From a virus, in IMG/VR virus record IMGVR_UViG_3300025853_000633, positions 1 through 24,256 of that record: 24,256 nucleotides of DNA; one strand, 5' to 3'. Numbering within the stretch: the first letter of the stretch is position 1; each line of letters begins with the position of its first letter. The notes beneath the pieces are model-generated. The model searched no databases. It saw only the letters and a list, made by a program, of their open reading frames with translations, and was not told the DNA's origin. Of the stretch, positions 19,382 to 24,256 are shown in pieces. A program made the position numbers and the translations under genes.

Positions 19382-22069
19382 CTATTGTTTTGGAACTAAG
19401 TTGTCTAAAAAGTTTACTGCGGCGTCCACACCTTGATCTGTAGCAGTTCTATCCATCGCCCCAGAAACGTTCATTTCAAACTGCTTTTGGAAAGCAAGAA
19501 CTTCGTTCAAGACCAGCACAGAAGAAATAATAGCGTCACGAGCGCGTGTAACCTGTTCAGTTTTGTAACCTTCTGCGTTTCCGCCAAACTCTGGTACTTT
19601 GGTAGCGTTAAGCTCAATAATTAAAGCTAAAGAACTAGCCATTGTTTTTAATCCCGCCAAAGCATCAGCATCGTTTTTAAGCAAGAAGCCGCCGGGTCTG
19701 ATCCCATCCACTTCTTTCTCCAATTTCTCTTGAACTGTTTTTAACACGCGATCCTCGTGAGACTTGTCTACCGTCAAAGAAAACAAACGGTTTGCCAAGG
19801 TTGTTAGATCTTTTTGTGCTTGAGAAAGGTTTTGTCCCTCTGGTCCGGTTCCTTCACCAATTCCAAATTCGGAAGCACCTTCAGAAAAAGCCTTACTTAC
19901 ACCGGGGATCACACGAGAAGCCCCGATTGCCATCGAATAATCAACCTCTGGCTTAAACAAAGTTGGGTCCGCACGATCAAACAAGGGGGACTTAAGATTT
20001 ACTTTTCCATCTGGAGTCATAAGGTCCGGAGCTTTTTTAGACAGATCAATAGGTCCGTCGTCCGCGGCAATCGCTGGCGCAGGAGTGCCGCCTCCACCAA
20101 ACAATTGATTAAAGAACTCTGGGCTTCCCGCCTGAATAGCTTTCTTAACCCGCGGCGCAAGGTCCGGAGACTTGCCTTGCACATATTTACCTAATGCAGA
20201 ATCCCATGTTTCAGTGGGCTTCATGTAGTCTAGTATGGCCTGTTCAAAGGTGGTTGCATTGTCTCCAAGCTCGCCGTTGGCATACTGGTTAAGGCGCTCT
20301 GCATTAGTGATATACTTGATTTGATCACTCTTTGCATCGCTGCCCAGCTTGACAACATTCATTGCTTCTCTTTCCAGAGCCAGTTTTTCAGCTTTGTACT
20401 GAGCATCTACCCCTGCAATAGCGTTGTTCAAGGTTAGCTGTTCATCACCTTGCAGCAACTGATGGTCTTTTTGCGCAGAGGTAATCATAAATTGAGCGTG
20501 AGACAATACACGGCTCTTTGCCGTTTCATCTAAACCCAATTCTGTCAATTCTTTGTTTAGCTCGCGGTCCAGATTCTTTTGTTCAGCTTGGAAGCTGCGG
20601 TTCTTCGCACCCTCTCCGCGAGTTACCATGCGATTTAACGCATTCTGTGCCGCCGTAAACGCCATCTGCTTTTCAGCCGCAATGGTTTCATAACCCTGCA
20701 TGGTGTTCATCTTGGCTATCTCAAACTCTTGACCCATCTCCATCTTTTCAAGATCAAGTGCGCTTTGCAGGTTAAACATCGCAACAGAGTTACCAAGATT
20801 AGCGTCGGCTCTTAGACCGACTAATTTTTCTTGGAGTGAATTAGCTGCGGTTTGTAAGCGTTCTTGCAGTTTGCGATTAGCCGTTCCCTCTGCGGCAGTT
20901 GCACTTATCCTAAGATTAGCAATGCGCTCTTCATATTCCGCGGACTTTTCATTTAAAATCCCCTGCCTATCAAAGGCTGTTGTTGCAGCCGCGATTTGTG
21001 CTTCAAGTTGCTTATCAAGGCGTTGATTGTCCGCCTCGATTTTTAATTCCTCCAAGGCCATGCGGCCTCCGCGCTCTTCTTGCGCCGCCAATGATTTCTC
21101 AGCGGAATCCAACGCGCTTAATCTCATCTGTTGGTCTTGTTGCCGTTGCAAATCTTTGCTTGCTTGGAAATCAGAAGCCCGCTGACCTAAACGATCAAAA
21201 AACTGTGTTTGCTGCGTTGCATTAATAATTCTTTCTGCCGCGGACATGGGACGGTCAGTAGGAGCGCCTGCGGCCAATGCCGTTTGCGCAAGATCAAAAA
21301 ACATTTGAGCCTTAGAAAGTTTTTTCTGTTCGTCTAACTGTGCGGCACGTTCCGCAGGAGAACCCAAAATATTTTCGCGAGCGGATTGCGCCCGTTGAAG
21401 ATAGGGGTTTAAACTCATTAGTTCTGACGGTTGGGATAAATTTCCAGTTTCAGGTGTTCCGGCCTGAAACTTGCGGACCGCAACCTCTCCGCCTTGATTA
21501 AAATTTACGGGTGGAGTGTTGCCCGCTCCCCGTGCCATGAGTTCGCCTACGCCCTGACCCATTTCAGTAGCTCTGCCCATCTCATCTTCCATTTCGGAAG
21601 AAGCTATGCCCTGCATTAACTGCCCTATGCCGCTGTCTACCACACCTTGTTCTGTCATCATTATAGTGGGCTGCACCATCGCCAAAACACTCTCCGGCGT
21701 CCGGCCCGCATCGGCTTCTCCAACAAATTGCGCAAGCTCCGCGTACCGTTGTTCAATAGGCGCTTCGTTTCCTCGTAGCGCGTCAATCATACTTGTTACA
21801 TCTTCCGCAGCGTCAATGTTGCCCATCATTTGGCCCACATAATCGCGACCTACTTGCTCCATTGATCCCTCGACCTGCATAAGCTCTTCTTCGGGCATTG
21901 AAGCAGGGGCCGCGGGCATCATATCTTGAGGCATGGGCTGTGCAGGTCCGCCCATCTGACGGAAAAGCGGACGTTGCAAAACTGCTCCCCCGCCCATAAA
22001 CTGCTCCGCCATTTCAGGATTAATTTTACGCTGCACCTGTTCAGGAAGTGCTTTAAAACCTTCGTTCAT
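19382..22069 (-). CDS. Coiled-coil virion-type protein, 895 aa
   Basis: ATG at 22069 overlaps the stop of the upstream gene (TAATG), with GGGGA upstream. The N-terminal ~110 residues are Met/Pro/Gln-rich (MNEGFKALPEQVQRKINPEM, MGGGAVLQRPLFRQMGG). At about 185-200 is a double-glycine tag (VNFNQGGEVAVRKFQAG). From about 225 to 600 it is a long, Glu/Lys/Gln/Ala-rich helical region with continuous coiled-coil character (LEELKIEADNQRLDKQLEAQ, NLDRELNKELTELGLDE). The last 250 residues are mixed, with PDLMTPDGKVNLKSPLFDR and a helical C-terminus. I recall similar N-termini in predicted structural proteins of marine phages but know no function. An internal or ejection protein, or a scaffold/tail-associated rod, are the likely options. 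Confidence 0.87.
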   Translation of the reverse strand: MNEGFKALPEQVQRKINPEMAEQFMGGGAVLQRPLFRQMGGPAQPMPQDMMPAAPASMPEEELMQVEGSMEQVGRDYVGQMMGNIDAAEDVTSMIDALRGNEAPIEQRYAELAQFVGEADAGRTPESVLAMVQPTIMMTEQGVVDSGIGQLMQGIASSEMEDEMGRATEMGQGVGELMARGAGNTPPVNFNQGGEVAVRKFQAGTPETGNLSQPSELMSLNPYLQRAQSARENILGSPAERAAQLDEQKKLSKAQMFFDLAQTALAAGAPTDRPMSAAERIINATQQTQFFDRLGQRASDFQASKDLQRQQDQQMRLSALDSAEKSLAAQEERGGRMALEELKIEADNQRLDKQLEAQIAAATTAFDRQGILNEKSAEYEERIANLRISATAAEGTANRKLQERLQTAANSLQEKLVGLRADANLGNSVAMFNLQSALDLEKMEMGQEFEIAKMNTMQGYETIAAEKQMAFTAAQNALNRMVTRGEGAKNRSFQAEQKNLDRELNKELTELGLDETAKSRVLSHAQFMITSAQKDHQLLQGDEQLTLNNAIAGVDAQYKAEKLALEREAMNVVKLGSDAKSDQIKYITNAERLNQYANGELGDNATTFEQAILDYMKPTETWDSALGKYVQGKSPDLAPRVKKAIQAGSPEFFNQLFGGGGTPAPAIAADDGPIDLSKKAPDLMTPDGKVNLKSPLFDRADPTLFKPEVDYSMAIGASRVIPGVSKAFSEGASEFGIGEGTGPEGQNLSQAQKDLTTLANRLFSLTVDKSHEDRVLKTVQEKLEKEVDGIRPGGFLLKNDADALAGLKTMASSLALIIELNATKVPEFGGNAEGYKTEQVTRARDAIISSVLVLNEVLAFQKQFEMNVSGAMDRTATDQGVDAAVNFLDNLVPKQ

Positions 22070-24256
22070 TATAAAATCCCCGCATTCTGAGCGCCCGAAG
22101 CGGCGGAAAGTCCCGCTATGCCAAGGGTTGCTGCCTGCATAAATGGTGACGCGCTGCTTCCGGACGTCATAGTTTGTGTCGATTGCGACGTTGGTATGCC
22201 TGCATATACGTCAGACAAAAACCCTAGCTGTTGGAATGGTTGTTGATACCGCTGCATGTTGCTTAGGCGGGTAGCATCTAACACTGATTGGTCCTGCGCT
22301 TGCTGCATTCCGCCCGTCTGCATCAAAGAGCTTACGTCGCGGTTACGCATGGCTTGTTCTAACTCACCAAGTCCAGCTTGTTGAATACCCATTTGCGCTT
22401 GCTGTGCGGCATTTGAGGCCTGTTGCTGACGGGCGGACAACCCTAACTGACCCATATTCGTCGCGGTGCTACCCATTAGTGAACCAAGACCTTGTGACAA
22501 CGCACCCGCTTGTTGCGCACCCGCTTGGCGAATACGCGCAGCGTCCATGCCCATTTGACCCGCTTGCGTTGTTAACTGACCCGCAAGTTGCTGGGCATTC
22601 ATGCCCGTTTGAGCCGATAACTGCTCCACGTTCATGCCTGTAGAGGCCAAAGCTTGCTGGTTAGCTGCTTGGAATTGCGCTTCGGTCATGCCAAGATTAG
22701 CAGCGCGTTCCGCCGTTTGAGCCGCCATCTGTTCTGTCTGTAAACCCATTTGGCCCGCTGCTTGTGCAAAGTTTCCGGCAATCTGTTGTGCCTGCAAGCC
22801 AGTTTGCGACGCAAGTTGTTCAATACTCAAACCAGTGTCAGCAATTGCTTTTGCGTTAGCTGCCTCAAACTGTCTGGAGGACAAGCCCAATTGTGCCCCT
22901 TGCAAGGCTCCTGTTTGAGCCAGTTGTTCTGCGCCCAAACCTAACTGTCCCGCGGCTTGCGCAGCCTGCGCAGAAGTTCCGGCACCCGCCTGACCCAACT
23001 GCCCCGTTGTTTGTGCTGCCGCAATCTGACGTTGACGCGCTTGTTCGAAAGCCGTCTGCGCTCTCTGGCCCGCACTTTCAAAACCCGCTTGCCGCATTTG
23101 AGCCGCGGTCCGGCCTTGTTGTTCCAAAACGTTACGGCCCAGTTCCGCCTCTGCGACAGCTTGACGACTTCCCCCAAAGGCCCCGGACTGCACCGCCTGT
23201 GCCGCCACGTTCTGGGCCTGTATATCTCCCTGACGCTGAATGTCCCGCAAAGCTTGCTGAACGGCAACATCTTCAAACGGGTTCATATACTGGTAAGCAG
23301 AGTACGGGTTAAACTCTGCGGATGCGCCCATAAGGCCTGCAATACCCGATTGCGCTGTTCCCATGCCAAACTCTGCGGCACGGCCCAATTGCTCCTGCGA
23401 CCGCGCAGTAGACATACGCGCAAGGCGAGCGGCTTCATCTGCGCCTATCTGTCCGCGTTGCGCTTCGCCAAGTCCGCCCGCAGTTGAACCTAAAAGACGA
23501 CCTTCTAAAGGATCTTGTAGCCCACGAGCGCGGCCCGTGACGTCTGCGGCTATCCCGCGAGACGCGTCGCCTGCGCCATAGAGAGCATCTGTTGCTCGCC
23601 CAGTAGACGCACGAGCGCGGTCTACGGCTTCTCCCATTTGCGCTTGACCGCGAGCCACATTTTGACCCATCGTGTCTTCCGCACGAGCAAGTCCCATAGC
23701 TTGACGACCCAGAACATTTTGCCCGCCCATGCGGGCTTGCGCGGCAATATCTTGAGCGCCGCGACCTATCTGACCTAATTGACGACCCGTTCTTGCCGCC
23801 TGCATTGCGGCTTGCGAAGAGGATCCCTGAAGATCCGCCATAGCGCCCTGTGTTCCTAACCGCGCAAAACCTAAACCTTGCCCCGCAATATTTTGTGCAA
23901 TTTGAGCTTCACGTAAACCACCAAAAGTGGACGCTTGCAAACCCGGTGTTGCAGCGGCGGCGGCGCGACGTATATCTCCGATACCTTGACGACCAAACTG
24001 GTTTGCGACGTTAAGGCCCCGCCTAGTGGCCCCGATACCTTGACTCGTAGTGTACTGACCCTGCTGAATACCTTGCAAACCACCTTCAACAAAGGGTTGG
24101 TATGACCCCACGCCTCTAGCCGCAAGATCAGCCGCGTCCGTTTGGTTTTGCGACAAGCCCGCAACTTGATAATCGGGCGGTGCAAACTGGGCGTCCGGAC
24201 TTACTTGACCAATTTGATCCGCAGTATAAACAGTTCCGGGAACATACCCCTCTTCG
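22069..24256 (-). CDS. Gln/Ala/Gly-rich helical-repeat virion-type protein, 5' end beyond the window
   Basis: The reading frame is open to the right edge. A TTG at 24156 could be taken as the start, but 33 more sense codons lie upstream (beginning EEGYVPGTVYTADQIGQV), so the true start is outside and the visible part is about 728 residues. In TTG-based numbering, residues 1-270 are Gly/Ala/Gln/Arg-rich. At about 282-345 a more ordered, conserved-looking stretch appears (NPYSAYQYMNPFEDVAVQ, then AVQSGAFGGSRQAVAEAELG), a pattern I recall from predicted structural proteins of marine podoviruses. Residues 406-603 are a regular 18-residue helical repeat. The C-terminus is Ala/Ser/Gly-rich. No enzyme motif is seen. 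A virion protein built of long helices, internal or tail-associated, is most likely. Confidence 0.85.
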   Translation of the reverse strand, partial: EEGYVPGTVYTADQIGQVSPDAQFAPPDYQVAGLSQNQTDAADLAARGVGSYQPFVEGGLQGIQQGQYTTSQGIGATRRGLNVANQFGRQGIGDIRRAAAAATPGLQASTFGGLREAQIAQNIAGQGLGFARLGTQGAMADLQGSSSQAAMQAARTGRQLGQIGRGAQDIAAQARMGGQNVLGRQAMGLARAEDTMGQNVARGQAQMGEAVDRARASTGRATDALYGAGDASRGIAADVTGRARGLQDPLEGRLLGSTAGGLGEAQRGQIGADEAARLARMSTARSQEQLGRAAEFGMGTAQSGIAGLMGASAEFNPYSAYQYMNPFEDVAVQQALRDIQRQGDIQAQNVAAQAVQSGAFGGSRQAVAEAELGRNVLEQQGRTAAQMRQAGFESAGQRAQTAFEQARQRQIAAAQTTGQLGQAGAGTSAQAAQAAGQLGLGAEQLAQTGALQGAQLGLSSRQFEAANAKAIADTGLSIEQLASQTGLQAQQIAGNFAQAAGQMGLQTEQMAAQTAERAANLGMTEAQFQAANQQALASTGMNVEQLSAQTGMNAQQLAGQLTTQAGQMGMDAARIRQAGAQQAGALSQGLGSLMGSTATNMGQLGLSARQQQASNAAQQAQMGIQQAGLGELEQAMRNRDVSSLMQTGGMQQAQDQSVLDATRLSNMQRYQQPFQQLGFLSDVYAGIPTSQSTQTMTSGSSASPFMQAATLGIAGLSAASGAQNAGIL
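22348..22941 (-). repeat. 18-residue helical repeat with an internal 65-residue tandem duplication
   Basis: The coding sequence repeats the pattern G-[LM]-x3-Q-x2-A-x9, with unit starts at residues 406, 424, 442, 453, 471, 489, 507, 518, 536, 554, 572 and 590 (TTG-based numbering). All steps are 18 residues except two of 11 (442-453 and 507-518). The 11-residue steps fall at the same place in two adjacent 65-residue blocks (residues 424-488, bases 22693-22887, and 489-553, bases 22498-22692), so the block was duplicated in tandem. Eighteen residues are five helical turns, so glycine and glutamine fall on fixed faces of a long helix. Confidence 0.85.

Noticed and set aside
22893-23487. Plus-strand ORFs of 139 and 176 codons opposite the helical-repeat gene
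   Set aside because: They are antisense to a low-complexity Gln/Ala/Gly coding region, which by itself opens other frames; no SD or known motif.

Overview
The window looks like part of the genome of a tailed double-stranded DNA phage, most probably an uncultured marine phage of a Gram-negative, perhaps alphaproteobacterial, host. The basis is gene content and style: long operons of genes that overlap by 1 to 4 bases, a compact phage replication set (family A polymerase, archaeo-eukaryotic-type primase, UvrD-like helicase, SNF2-like helicase, single-strand binding protein), and a block of very large, low-complexity virion-type proteins including one with a lytic transglycosylase domain. There are no rRNA, tRNA, integrase or transposase genes. 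The host assignment is inference only.

Layout. Bases 1-357 are non-coding: about four copies of a degenerate ~93 bp, G-rich repeat ending in a perfect hairpin. Bases 358-1512 hold three small minus-strand genes (186, 79 and 48 aa), each preceded by its own sigma70-like promoter. The 48 aa gene encodes a ribbon-helix-helix regulator. These promoters share a TCCYATA-like box with the divergent promoter region near 8.7 kb. A strong intrinsic terminator (1515-1552) separates this set from the replication operon (1594-8632, minus strand). In transcription order that operon is: coiled-coil protein of unknown function, SSB, primase, SF1 helicase, HTH protein, DUF6378-like protein, 59 aa double-CxxC protein, DNA polymerase. 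Nearly all junctions are translationally coupled.

One gene is on the plus strand: a SNF2/DEAD-like helicase (8729-10177). It is fired from a promoter that lies face to face with the replication-operon promoter, and its 3' end overlaps the convergent virion gene by 74 bp.

Bases 10104-24256 are a minus-strand block of five large proteins, probably virion or ejection proteins. In transcription order they are: a Gln/Ala/Gly helical-repeat protein (its start lies beyond the window), an 895 aa coiled-coil protein, a 1389 aa protein with glycine-zipper hydrophobic segments, a 453 aa disordered protein, and a 1243 aa multidomain protein (ParB-like, HExxH and SLT transglycosylase modules separated by copies of one linker peptide). 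A double-glycine peptide recurs in at least four of the five.

The most unusual points are the repeat array at the left edge, the shared operator-like box with a candidate RHH regulator, the modular linker repeats and GG-tags of the virion block, and the 18-residue helical repeat of the partial protein at the right edge. Two genuine small genes (48 aa RHH, 59 aa CxxC protein) are easily missed because they lie in frames different from the longest local ORFs.
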